From assembly GCF_900095225.1 (NCBI RefSeq), contig NZ_LT607424.1, positions 31,597 through 95,596 on the forward strand: a DNA stretch of 64,000 nt, written 5' to 3'. Under the pieces are notes generated by a model. It saw only the letters and a program-made list of their open reading frames with translations, did not search any database and was not told the origin of the DNA. Shown piece by piece: positions 50,282 to 57,970 of this stretch. The stretch is from Pseudomonas sp. UMAB-08. Its GTDB lineage: Bacteria > Pseudomonadota > Gammaproteobacteria > Pseudomonadales > Pseudomonadaceae. Position numbers and translations under genes: made by a program. How positions within the stretch are numbered: position 1 is the stretch's first letter; the number at the start of each line of letters is the position of its first letter.

Positions 50282-50298
50282 TGTGAGTTTTCCTGACA
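50282..50298. promoter_or_regulatory. TrpI operator-like dyad
   Basis: TGTGAGttttcCTGACA fits the TGTGAG-N5-CTGA pattern I recall for TrpI sites upstream of P. aeruginosa trpBA. It lies 7 bases before the trpI start and about 100 bases upstream of trpB, so binding would both autorepress trpI and activate trpBA. Confidence 0.65.
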
Positions 50299-50399
50299 GG
50301 TTGCGTCGATCTTATCGGTTTTCATCGATGCTCGTGCTGGTTAAAGTGGGCTCATTGCCTGATTGGCTAATCCTTTTCGTCAAATCACCTGGAGGTCCC

Positions 50400-51629
50400 A
50401 TGACCCAGACCAAGTTCAGCAGCGGCCCTGATGCCAACGGCCTGTTTGGCTCATTCGGCGGCCGCTACGTGGCTGAAACCCTGATGCCACTGGTACTCGA
50501 CCTGAACCGCGAGTACGAAGCCGCCAAGATTGACCCTGAATTTATTGAGCAACTGGCCTATTTCCAGCGCGACTACATCGGCCGTCCAAACCCGCTGTAT
50601 TTCGCGGAACGCCTGACCGAGTATTGCGGCGGCGCGAAAATCTACTTCAAGCGCGAAGAGCTGAACCACACCGGCGCGCACAAGATCAACAACTGCATTG
50701 GTCAGGTGTTGCTGGCCAAGCGCATGGGCAAGAAGCGCCTGATCGCTGAAACCGGCGCTGGCATGCATGGCGTGGCCACCGCCACCGTCGCGGCCCGCTT
50801 CGGTCTGCCGTGCGTGATCTATATGGGTGCTACCGACATTGAGCGTCAACAGGCCAACGTGTTCCGGATGAGGTTGTTGGGCGCGGAAATCGTCCCGGTC
50901 ACCTCCGGCACCGGCACCCTGAAAGACGCCATGAACGAAGCCCTTCGCGACTGGGTGACCAACGTCGACGACACCTTCTACATGATCGGTACCGTGGCCG
51001 GCCCACACCCGTATCCAGCGATGGTCCGCGACTTTCAGTCGATCATCGGCAAAGAAACCAAAGTACAACTGCAGGAAAAAGAGGGCCGCCTGCCAGACAG
51101 CCTTATCGCATGTGTCGGTGGCGGTTCCAACGCCATGGGCCTGTTCCACTCGTTCCTCGATGACGCCAGCGTCCAGCTCATCGGCGTCGAAGCCGGTGGT
51201 CACGGGGTTCATACTGGCAAGCACGCCGCCAGCCTGAATGGCGGTGTTCCCGGCGTATTGCACGGCAATCGCACCTATCTGCTCCAGGATGCCGACGGTC
51301 AAATCACCGACGCGCACTCGATTTCAGCCGGCCTGGATTACCCTGGCATTGGCCCTGAGCACGCTTATCTGCACGAAGTGAAGCGCGTTGAATACGTCAG
51401 CATCACGGATGACGAAGCCCTCGAAGCCTTCCACCACTGCTGCCTCCTGGAGGGCATCATCCCCGCTCTGGAGACCGCGCACGCCCTGGCCGAAGCCATG
51501 AAACGCGCAACCAATCTGCGCGATGACCACTTGATGGTGGTCTGCCTCTCGGGCCGTGGCGACAAAGACATGCAAACCGTGATGGACCATATGGCCGCCG
51601 ACGCCAAGACTCAGGAGAAACGGGTATGA
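50400..51629 (+). CDS. trpB: Tryptophan synthase beta subunit
   Basis: It condenses indole with L-serine to L-tryptophan using PLP. The 409-residue protein has the PLP lysine in HTGAHKINN, the phosphate-binding GGGSNAMG and the catalytic Glu in AETGAGMHG. I start at ATG 50400, with TGGAGG 4 bases upstream; the longer open frame runs back into the operator and trpI. It overlaps trpA by 4 bases, matching the tight subunit stoichiometry. Confidence 0.97.
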   Translation: MTQTKFSSGPDANGLFGSFGGRYVAETLMPLVLDLNREYEAAKIDPEFIEQLAYFQRDYIGRPNPLYFAERLTEYCGGAKIYFKREELNHTGAHKINNCIGQVLLAKRMGKKRLIAETGAGMHGVATATVAARFGLPCVIYMGATDIERQQANVFRMRLLGAEIVPVTSGTGTLKDAMNEALRDWVTNVDDTFYMIGTVAGPHPYPAMVRDFQSIIGKETKVQLQEKEGRLPDSLIACVGGGSNAMGLFHSFLDDASVQLIGVEAGGHGVHTGKHAASLNGGVPGVLHGNRTYLLQDADGQITDAHSISAGLDYPGIGPEHAYLHEVKRVEYVSITDDEALEAFHHCCLLEGIIPALETAHALAEAMKRATNLRDDHLMVVCLSGRGDKDMQTVMDHMAADAKTQEKRV

Positions 51630-52438
51630 GCCGCCTGGAACAACGCTTTGCCGAGTTGAAAACCGAAGGCCGTGCGGCACTGGTGACCTTCGTCACTGCT
51701 GGCGACCCTGGCTACGATGCATCGCTGGCCATTCTTAAAGGCCTGCCGGCAGCGGGTGCTGATGTGATTGAGTTGGGCATGCCCTTCACCGATCCAATGG
51801 CCGACGGCGTGGCAATCCAGCTGGCGACCCTGCGCGCGCTGGACGCCGGGCAGACGCTGGCAAAAACCCTGAAAATGGTTGGCGAGTTCCGCGTCAATGA
51901 CCAGACCACACCGATTGTGCTGATGGGTTACTACAACCCGATCCACCGCTTTGGCGTCGAAGCGTTCGTCGCTCAAGCCAAAGAAGTCGGGGTCGACGGT
52001 TTGATCATCGTCGACCTGCCGCCAGAACATGACACCGAACTGGCAACCCCGGCCCAGGCCGCGGGCATCGACTTCATTCGCCTGACCACACCGACCACCG
52101 ATGACGCGCGCCTGCCACGCGTACTCGAACGCAGTTCCGGCTTCGTTTACTACGTGTCGGTCGCGGGTGTCACCGGGGCCGGTTCCGCGACCTCGGATCA
52201 AGTTAAAACCGCCATCGAACGTCTGCGTCGCCACACCGACCTGCCAATCAGCGTCGGTTTCGGTATCCGTACCCCAGAGCAGGCGGCCGCGATTGCCAGG
52301 CTGGCTGACGGCGTTGTAGTGGGCTCGGCACTGGTGGACAAGATTGCGACCGCCGCGTCACCGGAGCAGGCAATCGACGACGTGTTGAGCCTGTGCTCGG
52401 CCTTGGCCGAAGGCGTGCGCAAGGCCCGTGTCAATTAA
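51626..52438 (+). CDS. trpA: Tryptophan synthase alpha subunit
   Basis: It releases indole from indole-3-glycerol phosphate and channels it to TrpB. The 270-residue TIM barrel shows the catalytic Glu in VIELGMPFTDPMADG, the catalytic Asp in IVDLPPEH and phosphate-binding GFGIRTPEQ and DGVVVGSALV. It ends in a strong terminator at 52498-52535. Confidence 0.97.
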   Translation: MSRLEQRFAELKTEGRAALVTFVTAGDPGYDASLAILKGLPAAGADVIELGMPFTDPMADGVAIQLATLRALDAGQTLAKTLKMVGEFRVNDQTTPIVLMGYYNPIHRFGVEAFVAQAKEVGVDGLIIVDLPPEHDTELATPAQAAGIDFIRLTTPTTDDARLPRVLERSSGFVYYVSVAGVTGAGSATSDQVKTAIERLRRHTDLPISVGFGIRTPEQAAAIARLADGVVVGSALVDKIATAASPEQAIDDVLSLCSALAEGVRKARVN

Positions 52439-52497
52439 GAGTAAAGATTGGACTGACGAGGAATCTATACCTCGGCACGCACACTAAGTAGTTAGGC

Positions 52498-52535
52498 AAA
52501 AGGGGTTCAGTGCCAATGGCACTGAACCCCTTTTT
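52498..52535 (+). terminator. Rho-independent terminator of trpBA
   Basis: A 12-bp stem (GGGGTTCAGTGC with GCACTGAACCCC, loop CAATG) is followed by five T and preceded by four A, so it may work on both strands. It lies 60 bases after trpA. Confidence 0.92.
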
Positions 52536-52561
52536 GCTTTCCGAATTTCCAGGAGCGACAC

Positions 52562-53116
52562 ATGAAAGTACCAACCCGTTTGATTGCAGGTCTGGGTATC
52601 TTGATGATCAGTGCCAGTCCGTTGTTGCAAGCAGCTCCACAAGATCAGCGTGGCCCTGATGATAATCGTCCAGGCCAACAGCAAGGCGCTGATCATGGCA
52701 AGGGTCCGCAAAACGGTGGCAACGATCAACACGGCAACGACCGGGGTCCCGGTGACAATCATCAGCAACCGGACCGCCAGGACAACCACAGTGACAACCG
52801 CGGCGACAATCGTCAGCAGCAGGGCCATCAGGACAACCGTGGTGGCAACCGTCCGCCACAGAATTTCGACCAGGTTCGTCAGACCTTTCATCAGCACCGC
52901 GACATGATCGGCCGTGGTCAGCCGCTTCCGCCAGGCATTTACATCCGTGAAGGTCATCCGCTACCTCGCGGTTACGGCAAACGCCTGGACAGCCGCTCGC
53001 TGCAATACCTGCCGCGTTATGACGGTTACGAATGGCGTCGCGTGGGCCCCGACGTCGTGTTGATCGCGGTGGCCACCGGTGTGATCTACACCATCCTCAA
53101 TGGCGTGTTGAACTGA
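52562..53116 (+). CDS. RcnB/CigR-like exported protein with Asn/Gln/Asp/Gly/His-rich region
   Basis: The 184-residue precursor has a signal peptide (ending near LQA), then a low-complexity stretch (about 28-100) of repeating D-N-H-Q-G-R units such as GDNHQQPDRQDNHSDNRGDN, then an RcnB-type C-terminal domain (PLPPGIYIREGHPLPRGYGKRL, YDGYEWRRVGPDVVLIAVATGVI). RcnB relatives tune periplasmic Ni/Co; CigR of Salmonella modulates virulence. The histidines and acids of the repeat could bind metals, which is inference. GGAG lies 6 bases before the start. Confidence 0.82.
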   Translation: MKVPTRLIAGLGILMISASPLLQAAPQDQRGPDDNRPGQQQGADHGKGPQNGGNDQHGNDRGPGDNHQQPDRQDNHSDNRGDNRQQQGHQDNRGGNRPPQNFDQVRQTFHQHRDMIGRGQPLPPGIYIREGHPLPRGYGKRLDSRSLQYLPRYDGYEWRRVGPDVVLIAVATGVIYTILNGVLN

Positions 53117-53124
53117 TTGATTCT

Positions 53125-53167
53125 CTGCAGGAGCCAATACGACTGCCCGTCGCGGTTGCTCCTGCAG
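53125..53167. repeat. REP-type hairpin between convergent genes
   Basis: CTGCAGGAGC (53125-53134) and GCTCCTGCAG (53158-53167) form a perfect 10-bp stem around a 23-base loop that is itself partly self-complementary. Confidence 0.65.
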
Positions 53168-53181
53168 ATTCTTCGCGCTAA

Positions 53182-53523
53182 CTAACCTTCTGATCGCTTG
53201 AACATCGAAACATCCAGATCCCGCACCGCCCCCATCCAGATCGCATGCTCCGTGTGGTCAGCCAGCTCATCGCCCGTCAGCGGGTGCAGCAACACCACCA
53301 ACCCCTTGCGATTAAGCGCCAGCCACAGCAGCACATCCGCCAACTGGGCGTGATCAAACGCCAGCTGGCAGCTCCAGTTCGGGTGCGGACCCACCCGTTT
53401 TTCATGCATCCGCCCCATCTTCACCCCAAAACGCTGCGCAGCCTCTTCGCACACTGCACGGGCCTGATCGATGGTCTGTTCGTCGAAATAAACGTGGGCG
53501 TGGTAGCCCTCAACACCGTGCAT
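53182..53523 (-). CDS. DOPA 4,5-dioxygenase family protein
   Basis: The 113-residue protein has the PF08883 pattern: HAHVYFDEQT near the start, VGPHPNWSCQLAF and VLLHPLTGDELADHTEHAIWMG; its several histidines fit a non-haem metal site. Fungal and plant relatives extradiol-cleave DOPA; bacterial members have no settled substrate. It has no pathway partners nearby. Confidence 0.82.
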   Translation of the reverse strand: MHGVEGYHAHVYFDEQTIDQARAVCEEAAQRFGVKMGRMHEKRVGPHPNWSCQLAFDHAQLADVLLWLALNRKGLVVLLHPLTGDELADHTEHAIWMGAVRDLDVSMFKRSEG

Positions 53524-53624
53524 TGCTCAATCTCCAAATAACCGCTGCGCGGACGCGAACTGCTGCGGGATAAAAAGGGTCAGAACCTTAGAGAGACGTT
53601 ATCCACAGACAAGGATTACTCGCC

Positions 53625-54278
53625 ATGAAGAATGCCGAAACTCCGGTTCTGAAGCTGGTTTTGTACGGTGCCATCAGCAGTTTTGGCAGCGCCTTGATGG
53701 CAGAATTCCTGCGGCGCCAGCATGAAGTCATCGCCATTCTCGATGATTTGAACGCCTTGGCACCGCGTCCGGGTTTGCGCACCAAAGTCGGCAACCTGTT
53801 CGACGCCGAGCGTGTCAGTCAAAGCGTAGCCGGCTGCTCGGCGGTCATTTGCCTGCTGGACGCCCACGTATTGCCGGTGGGCAGCGGTGCAACGCGACCC
53901 GCGATAACGCCGGGGCCAGTAGATCAAATCAGCGCCACCCGGAACTTGATCCAAGGCATGCAACGCATGGGTATCAAGCGACTGGTGCTGGCGGGCAACT
54001 TCGCCGTGCTTGACGAGGCGCCTGAAACTGACGAGCAACAGCGAAACGCGGCGGAAACAATCGTCGAGTTATTGCGCGACAGTGACCTGAACTGGACGCT
54101 GGTCAACGCTCCCCAAGGCGTGCTCGGGCTGAGCATCGAGCACTTTAGCCAGATCAGCGACACCCTTGAACCGGGCCTGGCTGAACCCCTGGAGCGGCTG
54201 GCTCGAGTGGCCGCAGGCATCGCTGATGAATTGCTCTTGAACCTGCATGTGCGAGAGCACGTGAATTTTGTGTGCTAA
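53625..54278 (+). CDS. NAD(P)-binding Rossmann protein (NmrA/SDR-like), degenerate cofactor motif
   Basis: The 217-residue protein has the overall SDR/NmrA-like arrangement (LVLYGAISSFGSALMAEFLRRQHEV, later RNLIQGMQRMGIKRLVLAGNFAV), but the first glycine loop reads GAISSFG instead of GATGFVG, losing the central glycine. No catalytic Tyr-x3-Lys is visible. It may bind a nucleotide as a regulator rather than act as a dehydrogenase. It is independent of its neighbours. Confidence 0.75.
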   Translation: MKNAETPVLKLVLYGAISSFGSALMAEFLRRQHEVIAILDDLNALAPRPGLRTKVGNLFDAERVSQSVAGCSAVICLLDAHVLPVGSGATRPAITPGPVDQISATRNLIQGMQRMGIKRLVLAGNFAVLDEAPETDEQQRNAAETIVELLRDSDLNWTLVNAPQGVLGLSIEHFSQISDTLEPGLAEPLERLARVAAGIADELLLNLHVREHVNFVC

Positions 54279-54303
54279 ATGAAATGTGCAGGCGACTACC
54301 GGA

Positions 54304-55254
54304 TCACACCGCAATCGATGGCAACGGCCTGCCCGCCAGCAAGTCTCCACTCTGCGCCTGCTCGGTCGCCAGCCAGTCGACGAATTGCTGCACCAGTTGC
54401 ACTCGCCGTTTTCGCTGGGGCAGTACGACGTAATAACCGTGGGCCGAGATGGCGGTGGCGGCGATGGGGCGACAGAGCAGCCCTTGCTCCAGCAGCGCGT
54501 CGACCAGATGCCGCCAACCGATGGCCACGCCCTGACCGGCAATTGCAGCCTGGATCAGCAGGGTGTAATTGTCGAAGCGCAATTGGCCGGGGGCAGGTGC
54601 CTGCTGAATATTCAGCGCACGGAACACGCCGTTCCAGTCGAACCAGTTGCTGCTGCCTTCGCCGCGCAAGTGCAGCAGCGGAAGCTCCAGTAGCGCTTCC
54701 GTGGGCAAGGGCAAAGAACGCCCAACAAGCAATTGCGGGCTGCACACCGGGAACACTTCTTCGCTGAACAACCAACGGCTTTCGCCCTGCTTGAAACGCC
54801 CATCGCCGAACAACACCGCGACGTCGACATCGGCGCGCAACATGTTGTAACTACGCTCACTGGTGACCAGGCTGACGTCCACGTCCGGATTGGCCTGGTG
54901 AAACCGATGCAGACGCGGCATCAACCAATAGGCGGCAAACGCAAAGTCAGTGGCGACCTGCAGCACCTCATGTTGGCGCTGGGCGGTGACGGCATTGAGC
55001 CCGCCGTCGATGGACTGCAACCCGGCTTGCACATAACCGAACAGCACCTCGCCCGCCTCTGTCAGCTCGATGCCCCGGTAGATGCGGTCGAACAGCCGGG
55101 TCGCAAGCTGCTCTTCCAGGCGTTTTATTTGCTGGCTGACGGCTGGCTGCGTGGTGCCCAGCTCGACAGCTGCCGCCGTAAAGCTGCGCAGCCTCGCGGC
55201 GGCTTCAAAAGCACGCAGCAGATCCAGTGAAAGATCACCAAGAGCGTCATACAT
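54304..55254 (-). CDS. betR: LysR-type regulator of choline-O-sulfate utilisation
   Basis: The 316-residue protein has a LysR winged helix (LDLLRAFEAAARLRSFTAAAVELGTTQPAVSQQIKRLEEQ) and effector domain. It is divergent from the choline sulfatase gene, the same arrangement known for the choline-sulfate regulator in Pseudomonas, so it probably senses choline-O-sulfate or choline. A T-N11-A palindrome overlaps its own start codon. The symbol is used as in Pseudomonas choline-sulfate literature and is tentative. Confidence 0.82.
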   Translation of the reverse strand: MYDALGDLSLDLLRAFEAAARLRSFTAAAVELGTTQPAVSQQIKRLEEQLATRLFDRIYRGIELTEAGEVLFGYVQAGLQSIDGGLNAVTAQRQHEVLQVATDFAFAAYWLMPRLHRFHQANPDVDVSLVTSERSYNMLRADVDVAVLFGDGRFKQGESRWLFSEEVFPVCSPQLLVGRSLPLPTEALLELPLLHLRGEGSSNWFDWNGVFRALNIQQAPAPGQLRFDNYTLLIQAAIAGQGVAIGWRHLVDALLEQGLLCRPIAATAISAHGYYVVLPQRKRRVQLVQQFVDWLATEQAQSGDLLAGRPLPSIAV

Positions 55255-55267
55255 AAGCTGAGCTTAT
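55253..55267. promoter_or_regulatory. LysR-type operator overlapping the betR start
   Basis: ATAAGCTGAGCTTAT is a perfect palindrome (7-base arms, central G) containing the T-N11-A core of LysR binding sites. It covers the betR start codon, suggesting autorepression, and lies about 100 bases upstream of betC. Confidence 0.6.
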
Positions 55268-55368
55268 CCTAGGTATTGTTTTGCATGGGCTTTACCGCTA
55301 AACCTGTGGGTCGCATCCTCAAGCGCAGCACTCTCGCATAAATATCCACTATGGAATGCCGCGAATAC

Positions 55369-56874
55369 ATGAAGCGCAAGAACATTCTTTTCATCATGGC
55401 CGATCAAATGGCCGCGCCGATGTTGCCGTTTTACGCCTCATCTCCTATCAAAATGCCCAATCTGAGCCGCCTCGCCGCCGAAGGCGTGGTGTTCGATGCT
55501 GCCTATTGCAACAGTCCGCTGTGCGCGCCCTCGCGTTTCACCCTGGTCAGCGGCCAACTGCCGAGCAAGATCGGTGCCTATGACAACGCCGCTGATTTCC
55601 CGGCCGATGTACCGACCTACGCCCATTACCTGCGCCGTCTCGGCTACAAGACCGCGCTGTCCGGCAAGATGCACTTTTGCGGGCCGGACCAGTTACACGG
55701 CTACGAAGAACGCCTGACCAGCGACATTTACCCGGCTGACTACGGCTGGTCAGTGAACTGGGATGAGCCAGATGTGCGGCCGAGTTGGTATCACAACATG
55801 GCGTCGGTGCTGCAAGCCGGTCCCTGCGTGCGCACCAATCAGCTGGATTTCGACGAAGAGGTGGTGTTCAAGGCCCAGCAATATTTGTTCGATCACATCC
55901 GCGAAGAGGGCGATCAGCCGTTCTGCCTGACCGTGTCCATGACCCACCCTCACGACCCGTACACCATCCCGAAAACCTTCTGGGACATGTACCGCGACGA
56001 AGATATTCCGCTGCCGCGACCGCATGCCGATCAAGCCGGGCAAGACCCGCATTCGCAACGCCTGCTCAAGATCTACGACCTGTGGGACAAGCCGCTGCCT
56101 GTGGATAAGATTCGCGATGCGCGCCGCGCCTATTTCGGGGCGTGCAGCTACATCGACAGCAACGTCGGCAAGCTCCTGCAAACCCTCGAAGACACCGGCC
56201 TGGCCGACGACACCATCATCGTGTTCTCGGGCGATCACGGCGACATGCTGGGCGAGCGCGGCCTCTGGTACAAAATGCACTGGTTCGAGATGTCAGCCCG
56301 TGTGCCGCTGCTGGTCTACGCGCCTGGGCAGTTCAAGGCGGGTCGGGTCAGCGCTGCGGTGTCCACCGCCGATTTACTGCCGACCTTCGTTGCGCTGGCC
56401 GAGGGCGAACTGGAAGCCGGTTTGCCGTTGGACGGGCGTTCACTGGTCCCACATTTGCGGGGTGAACCGGGGCACGACGAAGTGTTTGGCGAATACATGG
56501 CCGAAGGCACGACCAGCCCGTTGATGATGATTCGACGCGGCGCCTATAAATTCATCTATTCGGAACAGGACCCGTGCCTGCTGTTCGATGTGAACAATGA
56601 TCCACAAGAACGCGAAGAGCTGAGCCAGTCACCGGCTCATCAGCAACTGTTCGCTGATTTTCTGGCCGAAGCACGGGCCAAATGGGACATACCGGCGATA
56701 CACCACCAGGTGCTCGCCAGCCAGCGTCGGCGGCGCTTTGTCGCGCAGTCGCTGGCTATCGGCAAGCTGAAGAGCTGGGATCACCAGCCGCTGGTAGACG
56801 CCAGTCAGCAATACATGCGTAACCACATCGACCTTGACGATCTGGAACGCAAAGCACGTTATCCACAACCCTAA
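55369..56874 (+). CDS. betC: Choline-sulfatase
   Basis: BetC hydrolyses choline-O-sulfate to choline and sulfate, feeding glycine betaine synthesis and sulfur supply. The 501-residue protein has the sulfatase signature CAPSR at 52-56, whose Cys is converted to formylglycine, metal-binding Asp in IMADQM and in FSGDHGDMLGERG, and the choline-sulfatase C-terminal region (SPLMMIRRGAYKFIYSEQDP). I choose ATG 55369; ATG 55351 would add six residues and neither has a good ribosome site. No signal peptide, so it is cytoplasmic. Confidence 0.93.
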   Translation: MKRKNILFIMADQMAAPMLPFYASSPIKMPNLSRLAAEGVVFDAAYCNSPLCAPSRFTLVSGQLPSKIGAYDNAADFPADVPTYAHYLRRLGYKTALSGKMHFCGPDQLHGYEERLTSDIYPADYGWSVNWDEPDVRPSWYHNMASVLQAGPCVRTNQLDFDEEVVFKAQQYLFDHIREEGDQPFCLTVSMTHPHDPYTIPKTFWDMYRDEDIPLPRPHADQAGQDPHSQRLLKIYDLWDKPLPVDKIRDARRAYFGACSYIDSNVGKLLQTLEDTGLADDTIIVFSGDHGDMLGERGLWYKMHWFEMSARVPLLVYAPGQFKAGRVSAAVSTADLLPTFVALAEGELEAGLPLDGRSLVPHLRGEPGHDEVFGEYMAEGTTSPLMMIRRGAYKFIYSEQDPCLLFDVNNDPQEREELSQSPAHQQLFADFLAEARAKWDIPAIHHQVLASQRRRRFVAQSLAIGKLKSWDHQPLVDASQQYMRNHIDLDDLERKARYPQP

Positions 56875-56909
56875 CCCTGCCAAGACTAAAAAACCAAAGG
56901 GGCACATTC

Positions 56910-57830
56910 ATGATGAAGTTATCCACAACACTTGCGGTCGGTTTCATGGCATTGGGTAGCGTTTCCGCTTATGCCGAGCAGAGTTGCAGCACGGTAAAGA
57001 TGGCAGATCCGGGCTGGAGCGATATCGCCGCGACCAACGCTATCGCTGGCGTCTTGCTGGACGGCATGGGCTACAAGGCCAAGGTCGACACGCTGGCGGT
57101 ACCGATTGCATACGGTGGGCTCAAGGATGGCCAGGTGGATGTCTTCCTCGGCAACTGGATGCCTGCGCAACAAGGCTTTTACGACAAGTTCGTGGCCAAT
57201 GGCGATGTCACGCAGTTGGCCAAGAACCTGGATGGCACCGAATTCACCCTCGCCGTGCCGGACTATGTCTGGGACGCGGGTGTGCATAACTTTGCCGACC
57301 TGAACACATTCGCCGACAAGTTCGGCAAGAAGCTATACGGCATCGGCTCCGGCGCACCGGCCAACCTTTCGCTGCAAACGATCATCAAAAAGAACGAGTT
57401 CGATCTGGGCCAGTGGAAGCTGGTTGAGTCCAGTGAACAGGCAATGCTGGCTGAAGTCAGTCGCAACGTGAAGAAACAAAGCTTCGTGGTGTTCCTCGGC
57501 TGGACCCCGCACCCGATGAACGTGCAGCTGAAAATGCACTACCTCAAAGGTGGCGAGGCTTATTTCGGCGACACCGGCAGCGTCTATACCCTGACCCGCA
57601 AGGGCTACAGCCAGGCCTGCCCGAACGTAGGCAAGTTGCTGACCAACCTGAGCTTCACCCAGGAAATGGAGAACAGCATCATGGCCGAAGTGGTTAACAA
57701 GAAAATCACCAACACTGAAGCGGCCAAAGCCTGGATCAAAGCCAACCCGGCAGTCCTGGATAAATGGCTCGACGGGGTGAAAACCATCGACGAGAAGGAT
57801 GCACTGGCGGCCGTGAAAGCCACGCTTTAA
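56910..57830 (+). CDS. choX: Choline-binding periplasmic protein (ChoX/BetX type)
   Basis: The 306-residue precursor has a signal peptide (ending near AYA) and the OpuAC/ProX-type fold that binds quaternary amines in an aromatic box: Trp and Tyr in ADPGWSD, GNWMPAQQGFYDK, VPDYVWD and FLGWTPHPMN. AAAGGGG precedes the ATG. No choV/choW permease or ATPase lies next to it, so it should dock on a transporter encoded elsewhere, such as Cbc. It follows betC by 35 bases. Confidence 0.9.
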   Translation: MMKLSTTLAVGFMALGSVSAYAEQSCSTVKMADPGWSDIAATNAIAGVLLDGMGYKAKVDTLAVPIAYGGLKDGQVDVFLGNWMPAQQGFYDKFVANGDVTQLAKNLDGTEFTLAVPDYVWDAGVHNFADLNTFADKFGKKLYGIGSGAPANLSLQTIIKKNEFDLGQWKLVESSEQAMLAEVSRNVKKQSFVVFLGWTPHPMNVQLKMHYLKGGEAYFGDTGSVYTLTRKGYSQACPNVGKLLTNLSFTQEMENSIMAEVVNKKITNTEAAKAWIKANPAVLDKWLDGVKTIDEKDALAAVKATL

Positions 57831-57855
57831 CGCCCTTTGGGCTTATCACGGGCTA

Positions 57856-57897
57856 GCGCGCTTCTACAGTAGATCGCATTCCCCTGTAGAAGCGCGC
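57856..57897. repeat. Perfect inverted repeat between choX and the SulP gene
   Basis: Fourteen-base arms GCGCGCTTCTACAG (57856-57869) and CTGTAGAAGCGCGC (57884-57897) around a 14-base loop; REP-like context. It may attenuate read-through from choX into the permease gene. Confidence 0.7.
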
Positions 57898-57970
57898 AGC
57901 GGTCACCTTCGCTTGCACCCTTATCGCTAAAACCTCACCCTTACGCCTCTGCAAAATTACCGAGAGATTC

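Noticed and set aside
50250..50399. Longer trpB start upstream of the ATG at 50400
   Set aside because: The open frame runs back through the TrpI operator and into trpI; the TGGAGG site and family N-terminus both fit 50400.
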